Assembly (NCBI RefSeq): GCF_030936135.1
Contig: NC_082600.1
Location: 3,224,001 to 3,288,000, forward strand
Reading direction: 5' to 3'
Length of the DNA: 64,000 bases
Source: Gavia stellata
Taxonomy: Eukaryota; Chordata; Aves; Gaviiformes; Gaviidae
The notes under the pieces were generated by a model. The model did no database searches. It had not been told where the DNA came from and worked only from the letters and a program-made list of their open reading frames with translations. This document shows, one piece after another, positions 35,496 through 47,700 of the stretch; position 1 is the stretch's first letter, and the number at the start of each line of letters is the position of its first letter. The position numbers and the translations under genes are program-made.

Positions 35496-37880
35496 GGTAG
35501 ACTCTTAGTTCTTCAGTTCATGTGCCAGCACTGTCAGACAGGGATGCCTTCCAGCCGGTTCTGCCTTGGCCAACAAGCACACGAGGGACTCCATGGCGGT
35601 TTTTACACATAACCAGGGAACCAGTGCTGTACACGATTTTTCCTTTAGCCCTGAGCAGTTGAAGTCTGTTGCAACATACTGAGTCCCGCTATAAAGCATG
35701 ATAAATAAATACACTGCACCTCACACAGTTCCAGTCTTGTGGGGCAGCTGCCTTCTCTCCAGAAGAAAAATGATTGATATTTCATTCAAACACTCTGAGC
35801 CCCATCTCTCAAAGTACAGCTTTATTCCACAGAAGGCTCACAAAGCAACTCGGAAAGAAAGTTCCTTGATCAAAAGACTGCAGGGATATAAAGACGGATA
35901 AAAAATGTCAGCCTATTTTCTATAGTCCACTCTCAACTGCATAATTTATATCACTCCTCCTCATCTGGGAGCAAACTCATGGGTAAAGCTGCATCTACTC
36001 TCTTTAGAAGAAAAGCTACCATCTGACAGGTCTCAGCTATTTTGGCAGGAAATATGATCCATTTTTCATCTCGGGCACGCAGCTAGGTGCAAGTTATGAA
36101 CCCAATCCTTACGTAAGTTCCTCTACTTGCGAAGATTACCACTTACTCTCCTTTAAAGAAAATCTAATTTTGACATTCACCTTACAGCTCACCTGAAAAA
36201 GGAAGGTACACTGGGAGAAGGAATGTACCCCTCATCTAAAAAAACCCTAATTTTCTTTTAAGATATGACCAAACTGGGAATATAAAGCATATTCCTGCAG
36301 CATCCTGCTGTATTTGGGGTTCTGTTAGGTTGCCTGGAGCCTCCCACCAGAGATATAAAAGTATTCCAGCATGAGCTGTAGACTTCTGTTCCACTGAGCC
36401 ATCTGTCTTGAGCTCTGGAAGCCATGCCCAGCTTTTCATTTCCGCCACCTGCCACGGCTTTGTTGGACATCACCGTGCTACGGCCTCAGCACATGTGGCT
36501 TAAAAGCAGAGCACCAGCTGAGACAGCCTAAACGTTCGTGATCAGACAGCACATCAACCTCACGCCAAAGGTGAATCGATGGAATTGTTTTGTTACACTG
36601 AGCACGACAAATACCTCGTTTCCATATCTGTCACTGTTCCACTGGCAAAACCATGGGCTGCTGACTTTGCACTCTTCCTAAGCTTCTTTCTGAGACATCA
36701 CATTGTAGCTCTACCTGCCCTATAGATCTATAGATAGAATTTGCCTGTTACCCGTGTTTTTCTTAACTCCTCTGAATGTTTATTCCTGTGTTTTAACCAT
36801 CATCCCAATGCATCATCATTACATTTCTTCATTTTAATATTAGCAGCTATTGACAGGACTAGTTAATGTCTTCCCTCCTAGATCCAACAGAGGAAGTATA
36901 TGTCCCACTTTCACAGGAAAATCTTCACAATTACTTTTGGGTGTCCTTTTACAAGATGCTGAAGTGCTTGTTTCTCACAAGCTCTACTCTACTCCTCTTT
37001 CTGAAGAGTTGCACCTGTTATATCTTGAATTCCATTCACTCCAGCTGGATGCACAGTTCAGCTGGAACTCACCAGGTTGTTGATCTAACAGTGTAAGAGC
37101 TGGAAGGGCAGGGTAAAAGACTATTGCTTTTCCCAGCCTGCTATTTAAGGGCAGGCCAACATACAGGAAAGACTATCTAGTGGTGGGGATAACAGGGAGC
37201 TGAGATCCCTCAAATAATGACAAATGTGTAGCTTGGGACATGATGGGAGGTGACCCACTGAGATCCCAACATCAGCTTTATTCTCTCAGTTACCTCTAGC
37301 TCAGCACTGGCCCCAATGCGTAGGTCCTGCACAGCACCACTGGTATTCTCCTCAAGCACTCCACCACACTGCAGTATGTAGCTTCTTCCCTCACCTGCTT
37401 CCAGGCTGCAGGTTAGAGGACAGCGTTCACAGGAGGTTTCTCTCAGGGGTCAACAGTTTGAACTCCTATATAATTGCTTTAATTAATAACAGACACTATT
37501 TCATAGCTGCTATTTCTGGCAGGAGCGTAACTTGTCTCACCTTCAGAGAGACAGTGAGTTCCGTTGCAGTTGTCTTAAACCACCGCCCATGCTGAACCCC
37601 AACTCTTCCTTCCATTCTTGCCCTGGATTTGTGTTTAGGTATCCTATTCTCAGTGCTTTTTTCCTCTTCTCATGCTCTTTATTCACAGGCTTCTGCATGG
37701 CTTATTAGGCCTTAGATCTCACACCATAACGTTCCACATGCCTCACTGGGCAGACACTGTGTTCTGGCCCACAGCAGGCGTCTGTACCCCCACTGACAAG
37801 GCTCCTTCCAGGAGCTGTGCAAGGACAAATCTAGCAAACCGCATCCACAGGGCCACCTCCGTGACCCCCCCAGCCTGCAC
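35496..37880. other. Intergenic DNA between the solo LTR and the KLHDC1 promoter
   Basis: About 2.4 kb of moderate-GC sequence with short open frames that show no domain or splice logic. I recognise no repeat or RNA gene. It could contain enhancers of either flanking gene, but nothing in the sequence shows this. Confidence 0.6.
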
Positions 37881-38720
37881 CCGGCCTGCTCCGGCTGCAG
37901 CACCGCGGCAGCCGGGGGCAGCGGGAGCCCCGTGGCCCGCGGGCAACGCGGGACAGCACCGCGCCCGCCTTTAACCCACCCCGCCCCCCCGGGCGGTTCC
38001 GGCTGCGGGGCGACCCCCGGTTCCGCACGCGGCCGGGCTGAGGGGAGGCCGCGGCCGCAGAGCCCCTGCGCTGAGGGGAGGGTGACGCCCCACCCTTTGG
38101 ACCCTCCTCGCTTCCCGTCCGCCTGAGGGGAGCGACCGGCGGAGAGCCGCAGCCTCTCCCGGAGGAGGCGGTGGCGGGACGCCAACACTGAGGCAGGAGA
38201 GCTGCTTCCTCCTCCTCCTCCTAAGATGGCGGCAGACTCCGCGGAGCAGTTCTGCGTGGCCGAGGAGCGGAGCGGCCACTGCGCTGTGGTGGACGGGAAC
38301 TTTCTCTATGTGTGGGGGGGATACGTGGTAAGGCGGGAGGAGGCGGCCGGAGGGCGCTGGGGGCGAGGACGAGCCGGGGAGGGAAGCCGAGTGGGGGCGC
38401 GGAGAGCCGCGCGGCGGGGCGGCGCGCCGCCACACGGGGGGAGCCGGGCTGAGGAGCCCCGGCGGCGGCGGGGAAGTGGAGCGGAGGGGGCTCCCCCGCC
38501 GCCCTGCCTTGCCCCGCGTCGCCCCCAGCCGCCCCCTCGGCCGGTGCAGCCCCTCGGCGGGCCGGGAGCGGAGCGCTGTTTACCTCAGCGCGGGCGCTGA
38601 TTGGCTGTCGGGGCAGCGCGGCCCGCAGGGGCGGGCGTTTTAAATGGCGGCGGCGCCGCGCGAGGCGGGCTGTGGGAGCGGTGTCAGGGGCGGCTCTGAG
38701 GAGAAGGGCGCGAAGGAAGG
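37880..38720. promoter_or_regulatory. KLHDC1: KLHDC1 promoter CpG island
   Basis: Very GC-rich, CpG-dense block around coding exon 1. It includes a TCC triplet run just before the start codon, and an inverted CCAAT box (ATTGG, about 38600) about 270 bp inside intron 1 that may mark a second start region. There is no TATA box near the start codon. Confidence 0.75.
38221..38235 (+). promoter_or_regulatory. KLHDC1: YY1-type motif overlapping the KLHDC1 start codon
   Basis: CTAAGATGGCGGC contains AAGATGGCGGC, the core YY1 motif, with the gene's ATG inside it. YY1 sites at this position just downstream of the transcription start are common in CpG-island genes, so it may fix the start site. The function is inferred from the motif. 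Confidence 0.5.
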
Positions 38721-41700
38721 GGCACCCTCCGTGTGCTTCTCTCCTCTTGTTTCTTTGCGCCCTTCTCTAAGCATAGGTGCCCCTGACTGGCACCCATGGC
38801 TGCCTCTATCATGGAGCAGGTGTTGGGGAAGGGCTGGTGGAGCCGGTTTGCTTCCCCTGTCCTACAAACGTGTGACTCCTCTGTGCTCTGGGGGTGCTTC
38901 TCTCGCTTCCCTTCCTTTGTGGGGTGACAGCTATAATTTGTAGCTGTGTTTTTCCAGTGTGTAATTCGTGTTCTTGTTCCTGAATCCCTGCATTTTTTAC
39001 TTATTAGTAGTTGTGTGTTATGTACAGTGCATTTTTTGCCTCATAAAGCAGTTCTGTCACTTCAAAACCAAGCTGGTGGCAGAGCGAAAACACATCTGCT
39101 TTTTTTCCATTGAGAGATCAGTTCTAGTTCTGGCATAAGTAAGTCCTTGTGACTTTTAGCCCTGGATGAATTCAGTCCAAAAGAGAGCTATGCATGATAC
39201 TACATTAAATACAGCCAGTTCATTTTATCCATGATGTCTGTGCGTGTTGGCCCTAAAATGTGAGAGTAGCTGTGCTTGATATTATTCCTGGTTTTGATCA
39301 GGTTGAAAGCATTTATTAACATTTTCAGTAGTCTTCTATCTATATTTTTCACAGGCTGAGGTAAACTTTCAAATGTGCCAAGGTTATCCTTCTGTACTCA
39401 AGCAAAGAATTCTAGTTTGGGACTCCTGGGTTTGAATTTGAAAATACATTCTATGTTATGAGAGTGTGCAATGGCAGAGGGAAGGACATTTCTAGGGCTC
39501 TTAGGTACTAGTGGCTAGTTGTCTCTTCCTGAAGCACATTCTAGTTTACTTTCTGGAAATTCAAATGTTCTTTTTTTTCTTTTAAATAACTAAAAACGTT
39601 GGACTTAAAAGGCGGGGGCAGCTTGTGGAATTTGAGGAGTCGCCCTGCTCCTGAGCTTGATTCATTTGACCTGAGAAGCGTAGTGCTGCTGGTGACTACT
39701 GAAATACTGAAAATGCAAATAGATATTACATGCTGAAATACAAACCCTCAGCTGTGGTAGGAAGCAGGGCAGCAGGGATTCACTGGCTGGGTTGCCCTGG
39801 CATGCCTTCTTTAGCCTATTGCATGGCCAGGCTTGCCCAGTGCCAACCTGCAATGAAATTGAGGAACCCTTGGGAGCCTGTAAACTGTTCCCACAGCTTT
39901 TCTTCCCTTTGGGGGGTCTTTGGTAGATAGCATTTTTTGTGACTGCAAGTCATGTAGGGATTTGTGTACATATTTTGTAGTGTCAAGAAGTTAGTCACCA
40001 TTAGAATAAGCATATATTTAAATAATGTGAGTCGTCTGTGATGTACAAGAAGATTTAGTGTTCTTTTCTGGTCTTAAACTCCATAATACTCTGTGTAACT
40101 ATGCAACACCTAAATCACTTGGTAGTTCTCTATGCTTTGGTCTTCAGAAACTGAGGTTGGACTGGCTAGTGCAGTGTTTTCAAAGGTTTTCTAATAAAGG
40201 AGCCTGGGTTCATGGCACAGTCAAAACGGACAATGTGTGTTAAGTTTAGGAGATAAACTTTGCAAACGTTTTTAGTAGTTTTACGTATTTATTTGTGGAG
40301 AGTATTATGAAGATCATTGTTACTCTTTAAACAGCACTTTACACAGGTAAATCGTTTTACATTTTTACATTTTACATGTTGATGGTGGACTGCTGCCCAG
40401 CTATCTTATTTTTGGCATCAGTGTATTTGCTGAGAGCTGGTTCTGTAGCAAATGCTCAGCCTCTGACCACTGGCGTATCTAGATTAAATTGCGTAGACTT
40501 CTGCACTTTGTGAAAGCTGCAAGCTGGTGTAACAGCAGAGCCTACCTTATGAAAGGTACCTGGCAGGATAAACTGTACCAAACTGTGTGTGATGCCTGAT
40601 GGGCACCTTTCAAATTGAGAAGGTAATAATAAAGTATCATTTAAAGGCAGGTAATCAATATCAGTAACTAAATTGTTAATAATTAAATTTCAGTTTTGTA
40701 TTTAACTTCTTTTCCTCACATTCATTTAATTTTCATCTACTTTTTAAAGTGTTTTTTTATTTACTGACTCTGGCTGCTTATTCCCTCACAGTCTTTCATT
40801 TCTTTCTAATGCTAAGACAATAATTACTGGTGTAATTGTTACCCAGCCTGACTGCTGCAGTTGCATTCTTTTGGGCTTCCTTCTCCTGTTTGTTATTCTT
40901 CCTCATCATTATTTCCCAAATTATTTTTCTTTCTTACATGGCCTCTGTTTGGGAGTCTTCATAGTTCTGTTTTCGACAGAGGAATTAATTTTCTCATGTT
41001 ATGGCACAGGTTAAGCTCTTTTATATTTGACAATTTGTTCTTTCAAGTTCCTTCCTTCAGTCGGTGCAAGTAACTGTTCTTTTTGTGCTTTTCAGTTACA
41101 CTTTTCTCTATATTTTTACATTATGCCCATAATTGCCTCCTAATTTAAAAGTATCTCCCAAAACCAAAAGAGAATGAGTTTTAACTTAGCAGCTTCAAAT
41201 CTGGTCTGCTTTATGTTGTTACACATCTTTCTTGGCAAAACGTTAAGTTGGTAAATCTGCGCCTTTAATGAGTGGGCCTGAGGAATTAAGTTCCTTATTT
41301 TTAAAATGAGTACTTTTTTCTAACTTTCTGTTTAATTGTTGAGTTCTTTACCCATCTACACAGCGTAGCAAAGTCTCAGTCTCTGGAAAAGATAAAAAGG
41401 GGTTGTGGAATGAGGGAAAAAATTCTGCAGGTGAAGGAGAACTCTTTTTTTCCTTAAAGATGCAAAAAGCCCCAAAGAACAGCATTAATACTTTGATGCT
41501 CGTCTTTGATGTTCTGTATTTGGAGGTATGAAGGCTAACAGTACAGCAAAATTTGGTCAGAGTGATCACATCAGTGACTGAAAAAATACTTCCTTTAGTA
41601 ACAGCATTTTAATAAAGGAGGGAAGCACCTTCGACGGTGTCTTTTAAGATTTTGGGGTTTTTAAATCCATGGTCGTGTTATGGTACTGTTGTGCTACTTG

Positions 41701-44700
41701 TTAGTAGCAGTTGTGTATATTTCCTAATGACTTAACTGTTCACCTGTGTGCTATTTTCTTATTTTTACAAAATGGCTATTGTATTATATTCAGATTACTT
41801 TTTGAATATTGAAACACTTCTCTCCCTACCTCTGATACACCCAACTTATTTTTTTTATAATCTTCACACCTTAAAACAAGTGATTAAAGATGCTATTAAC
41901 AATCAACAAAGCTCAATGACATCAGGAAACGCCTAGCACAGTATTTGTAATAGCTTAAAAAAATGAAAACCATCTTTTTTGAACTTCTAGTATAATATGT
42001 AAAATACTAACATTATTGAGCTGCCTGTTCAAAATTGCAATGATTAGAGTAATAATGTTGGGATATGACTTATGCTCTGGTAGATTATCTCCTTAAGATT
42101 ATTCTGTGTTGCTAAGTAACATGATTTGGTATTTCATTTTAAAACATATGGTATATAATGCATAATTGATTTAACATTTGCAAATTTTTTTTTGTTTTAG
42201 TCAATTGAAGAAAATGAAGTTTATCTGCCTAATGATGAGCTCTGGATCTATGAAATGGATAGCGGGTTATGGTAGGTTGCATAATTTATATTTAATTAAT
42301 ATATAAAGTTGATCTTTGCATAGATTACAATTAGCTGCAGTGAAAAAACTTAATTCATTTACAAGAGTTATTTGTCATGTTCCTTGGAGTTTAAATAGCA
42401 GATGTTTAATGTGAAGACTGAAGAACAGACATATGTACTTGCAAATTGCTCTAGGAAACACATTAATTCCTTAAGTATCATTGGTTTTTTCAAGAGGATG
42501 TTTGAAATGGTCAGCTTAAGGCTCTGTTGTTAAAACAGGTGCATTTTATTTGGGCATTTATTTTGGCTTAGTTTTCCATACATTAACTTATATGTTAAAA
42601 GGAATATTTAAACACTGGATATTTGGGTTCTTGATCTATTTACAACTATATACTTTTTGTTATTACTTAATTGTGTTCTGAGTGTATTTGCATAAATAAC
42701 TTACAACTAACCAGATCTTGCACATCACTAGCAATTTAATCTTTACATTTTATATTCATTGTCTTTACATATCGTATGTGAGGAGAGATAACAATGCCTC
42801 TTTTTAAAGTTTTCCGGTGGTTTCTATTACAATAATTGCATTCAGTCTGGTAAAGTAGTATCCGTTTGGGCTTTACATATCGTATGTGAGGAGAGATAAC
42901 AATGCCTCTTTTTAAAGTTTTCCGGTGGTTTCTATTACAATAACTGCATTCAGTCTGGTAAAGTAGTATCTGTTTGGGCTTATATGTCTTTTCTGCCAGC
43001 TGTCTTTCTAGTCTCCCACCTGTTTATATATTTCTTGCATACCCATATTCAAGAGGTTCATTGCATACCCATATTCAAAGCAACAATTTGAAATGGAGGG
43101 AAAAGGGGAGGAGGGCTAGATCAGGAAGTTGTCTTAGAGTAGGTATGAAATTCCACATCTGTGTGGTCAAGTCACTGACTTGGAAAACAACAGTTTGCAT
43201 ATGGTTAGCTGTGAAGTTCTAGCAAGTCTTTTTTCCTTTCTCTTTCTTTCTTTTTTTAAGATTGTACCCTCATTGAGACTGTGGTTTGCTGTCTGTTTCT
43301 TTTGGTGAAAGGGTGGCTAAAGCAACCTCGTACTCTGAGTTTTCACTCCTATGTCCCCGTATCGGTCGTACAGCTGTTTATATGGTCCATGGGAAATTGG
43401 ATCAGGAAAGTGATCTGGGTTAAATATAACTTTTCTTTTTTCAGGGTTATTTTTAACCTGGATCCATTCTTGATCTCATTCAGTTTACAGCACAGGCAGT
43501 TGTACATGTACAGCTGACTGCACCGCATGACACAGGAACAAGCAGGAATGAGAGAGCAAGAGCAGAGAAGGGGAAGGTGGGCTGGCCCAGTGCTGGTGCC
43601 AGAACAAAGGTATTTGAAAGCAGTGCCTTGAGCAGCTGTTAGTGAGCGCCATTTTCCATAGAGACAGGTTACACACATATCATTCACATCTGGTGATTCA
43701 GTGCATAAAAACCTTTTCCTTTTAATGGCTGCCTCCAGTTCTTTTAGGTTGGGGTAAGGTCAAGCATCAGAACTCAAAGCTGTAAGAATCCTTTTCTTCT
43801 GTATAGCCACCGGTGATAGAAGATGAATGTGTCTGATCTAGATGTGGATGTATCAAAGAAGGGAATGAATGGAATTGACTGGGTCAACAAGTGTGGTGAT
43901 GTTAGACCTAGCAGAGAGAAGAAAAAGTGGAATCAGGCTTTGAAGGTGGGAGACCATGACTGAGGAGGGAGACTGGGCTAAGGACTCAGTTGGAAAGCAC
44001 AGAATCAGGTGGAGAGCTAAGAAAAATGAACGGGAACGGCAGCGGAAGGAAGCTTAAACCAGAAACTGTGGGGTAAAATTGAGATGTCGGCAGCAAAGCT
44101 GGGGCAAGGGGTTGGAGTGCCAGCACAGAGGGGCTGGGATTTGGCTGCTAAATCTACGGAGACTGAAGGTGTGGTGACAAGGTGGAAATCCAAAACAAAT
44201 CACATGTCCTCTGTACATGTACCTGTGAGAGGAAAATGCAGGTCCCTATCTTCTGTAGAAATTTGAGGTCCTAGGAAAGCTGTTTTCAATGTGGAGTAAT
44301 GATTCTAAGCGCACTCTTGGCCTAATGCTCAGCCTCGTGAGTTTGGCAGAAACCGAGTTTCATCAGATCGTTGTGTAGCACTTAAGATTGTGTGATGTTA
44401 GAATTTGCATCACAGGAAGTTACTGGTTTGTAAGTGAGACTAGTAAGGAAAAGGCTAGGAACTGCTGCCGCTGCTGAAGAACGGAGAACTCATTGCTAAA
44501 ATTGGCATTATTGAAGATTCTTTTATTATGCTAAATACAGTGCAAAATGCAGTTGTAGGAGTGGCACATTGGGTGCCAAAATTAGTGAATACTTCTGACC
44601 TTTATTTCTACTTCTGCCTCAGTTTTCCATTTGTAAAATAACAGCAATACCATGTTCTCATTTCAGGAGTTTTTGGAGTTAATAGTATTTCCAGGTTTTG

Positions 44701-47700
44701 AATAATTAATGTTTCAGCTCTGCTAATGCTCTTTTTAATATGGGCTTCACCTTCAGAAAAATTGAGATGCTTCATAAACATACGCACAATATTCATGTGA
44801 AAGTCCTCTTACACCGCAGGAGCCCGACTTCATATATCGGCTATAATTTCTAGTGCTAGTTATGGCTAAACCCCTGCAACTGTATTTTTAGGTTTAAGTA
44901 TAAAAATTATTAATACATCTGTTTTGGGTTTGTTAATTTTAGCAGGTTTGAAAGCAGCATTATAAGACTTAACGTATGTGCTAAATTGCAGGACAATGCA
45001 CCTAATGGAAGGAGAGTTACCTACCTCCATGTCAGGAAGCTGTGGGGCAAGCATTAATGGGAAGCTGTATATTTTTGGTGGATTTGATGATAAAGGATAC
45101 AGTAATCGGGTATTGTATTCTTTTCTTTCATAACATATTGTATTTGAATGAATAATAATGCTGACCGTATTGTTTTGTCTGGCGTACTTTGCATTGAATT
45201 AAGGAGAAATTTAAGGAAAAGCTTTATTTTTGTAGAAAAAGTATACTTTTAAACTGACAAAAAACTTTAGTTTTTGTTTTAATGTTCAAGTCCATGTATT
45301 TTTCTGGGATTTTTCACTGAATCGTAGCTTCAGAATGAGACCCGTTATGCGAAACTTTCTGTATTTATTTCTGAAAACTGCCAGTGCTTTCCCAGTTGCT
45401 TTTTTTTTTTTAAATATATTGGCAGCCATAATTGAAACTGATCTCAGAATATCACTTTTATGTTTGCTCTTTGTTAGTGATTACCTTTCTTATACAATCA
45501 GATAATAATTAAAGTTAAAATATAGCTACCAGTTTTCCTTGTAACTGAAGGCTGGAGTAGCAAAGTAGAGGAAATGAGCTGTTTTATCATTTAGTGTAAA
45601 TGAGTTCAGTCCTGACTAGAAAACAACTGAAATGGAGCCTGTAATCAGATCTCAGTTTAGTACTTGGTTCACAAGCCTTGTTGATTTCTGTGCAGTTACT
45701 TGGTTAGGTTAGGCAGAACTACTGACAGTCCTGCCAGCAGAATTGAACCGGGAGCTGCTTGTCTTGCAGAAGTTTTTTGCAAGGCTTCAGTTGACTCTGG
45801 AAGGAGCAGGATATTAGTGTTCTGGTCTGGCTGAGCGAAGGCAAGGAAACATGCTGCTAATTCTCACTCCTTTTGTGTTCTTGTCGTGTATCAGGTTCTT
45901 CCTATATGTTGCTACATATTGCCAACTTCACTGTCAGTTCCTTTTGCTTTTAAAAAGGGAGTAGTGTATTCTGGGGGTGGTGGGTTGTTCTTTTTGCTGG
46001 TGATTTGTACTGAATTCTTCGACATCATTTATACTGAAAATGTTGTAATTTTTTTCTTTTAAGCTGTATTATGTTAATTTGCGAACAAAAAATGGAACCT
46101 ATAGGTGGAAAAAAATTACAAATTTTAAAGGTCAACCTCCTACACCACGTGACAAGCTTTCCTGCTGGGTGTATAAGGACAGGTAACACATTAAGAATAT
46201 TTAATATGTGTTAATTGCAGAGAGGAAGTACTATAAAGTGAAGAGAACACAGGTTTGGGATTCATGAAACTCTAATTCTTAGCTTGACTTGCTGTGGGAT
46301 TTTGTGTAACTCTCCTAACAACTTTCTACCAGAGTTTTCTCACATGTGAGCTGAATTAATGGTAAGTATAAACCCACTGTAGGAGAGAGTTGGGAAATTT
46401 AGTGAAAGATTCTGGAATGCTTTGAGACTTTAGATAAAAATTCTTGTGCATCTATTACTTATGGTTTTAATTTTAACACATGTTAAAATCAGTATAAAAA
46501 TTACATTTATTTTTTTGCATGTAAGCATTAAGTTATTACCTGCACTAAAATATATTTAGTATATTTTCAAGGATTTCAATAGCATACAAATACTGAAAAT
46601 TGCAAAGACATTTCAGTGAGTATCTTTATAAGAACCAAGTCAGGCTAGATATTTGTGTTGTAAAAGTTACTGAATGTATTTAGAAAAAATACTTAGCTAA
46701 AAATAAATACTTGAGATTTTGTGTTTATTACGGAAAGTGTCTGGATATTAAGGCATATGTAGTCACAAGAAAGTGACATGTCAGTGATTTGTTATAAAAG
46801 TTTATTGTAAACAAGCAAGAATATGATATACAGTGAACACTATAAAATGTAAATGATACATCTGTTTCTGGATTCCACATCTAAAGAGGTTTTGCGTAAA
46901 CTATATAATGCCTCTCAGTACTACATCTTGGTTTTGTAATTCTAATTTAACTGCAAGCTATATGAAAGTAAATATATTTTAACAACTTCTCCTTAGCTAT
47001 CAACAAGATTATTCAAAACTAAATCAATCTATTCAGAGTATCATGTAATCTGCATACTGGGAAAAATACCTATTTTAGGTGGCAGAGTGTAACCTTTTCA
47101 TTTAACAAAGGTATTTGGGGACAAGCTATGCACCTTCTCAGAAGTATACCTTAAAATTTCACAAGATGTGAATTTGCAGGTCAGGATGTCTTGGTGTATT
47201 GCACAATGCTTTCAGTAACTCTGTTTCCCTAGGAATGTCAGGCTGGAATGACCTTCACCATCCCATCATTTCCTAAATTGCCTTCTCCCAAGATCACTAA
47301 CAACTATACCAAATATCCTCAAATGTTGAAGTTAAACAAAACTTTAGGAACCATTACTTATGGATGGCCATTTCATGGGTGGAATATTAGGCTGGGAGGT
47401 GTGTAACAGTACTTGCAATGCAATATGTTCAGTAGTGCTTAGTTGAAACAATCTATAAGCTAGAGAAAGACTTCATGTGTCACAGGCAGTCTGTGGGCTG
47501 AACCTTAGGAACATTTGTTGTGAAAAGATGTATATAGAAGGCTAACAAATATAGCAGGAGCATAGGAATTTCAGTAGAAAAGCGTAGGAATTCTAGCAGA
47601 AGCATAGGCAGTTCACTGTCTTGTGTGTTATGTGTCATTTTGAGACTTGGGTCTGAAAATGTGACTGTGATAAGCTGGTGGATGGAGGAATAGAGAATAG

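Larger units (their letters stand above)
42272..44991 (+). other. KLHDC1: KLHDC1 intron 2, 2.7 kb, with two local duplications
   Basis: Holds the 108-bp and 26-bp tandem duplications listed separately. The remainder is unremarkable AT-rich intron. Confidence 0.75.

Noticed and set aside
34891-35505. Target-site duplication flanking the solo LTR
   Set aside because: The five to six bases on each side (GGAGCA and GGTAGA) are not identical; at most a decayed duplication.
38644-38943. 99-codon frame with good ATG context in KLHDC1 intron 1
   Set aside because: It lies in the CpG island, has no similarity I recognise, and KLHDC1 exon 1 already has a matching start at 38226. It could be part of an alternative first exon, but nothing supports that.
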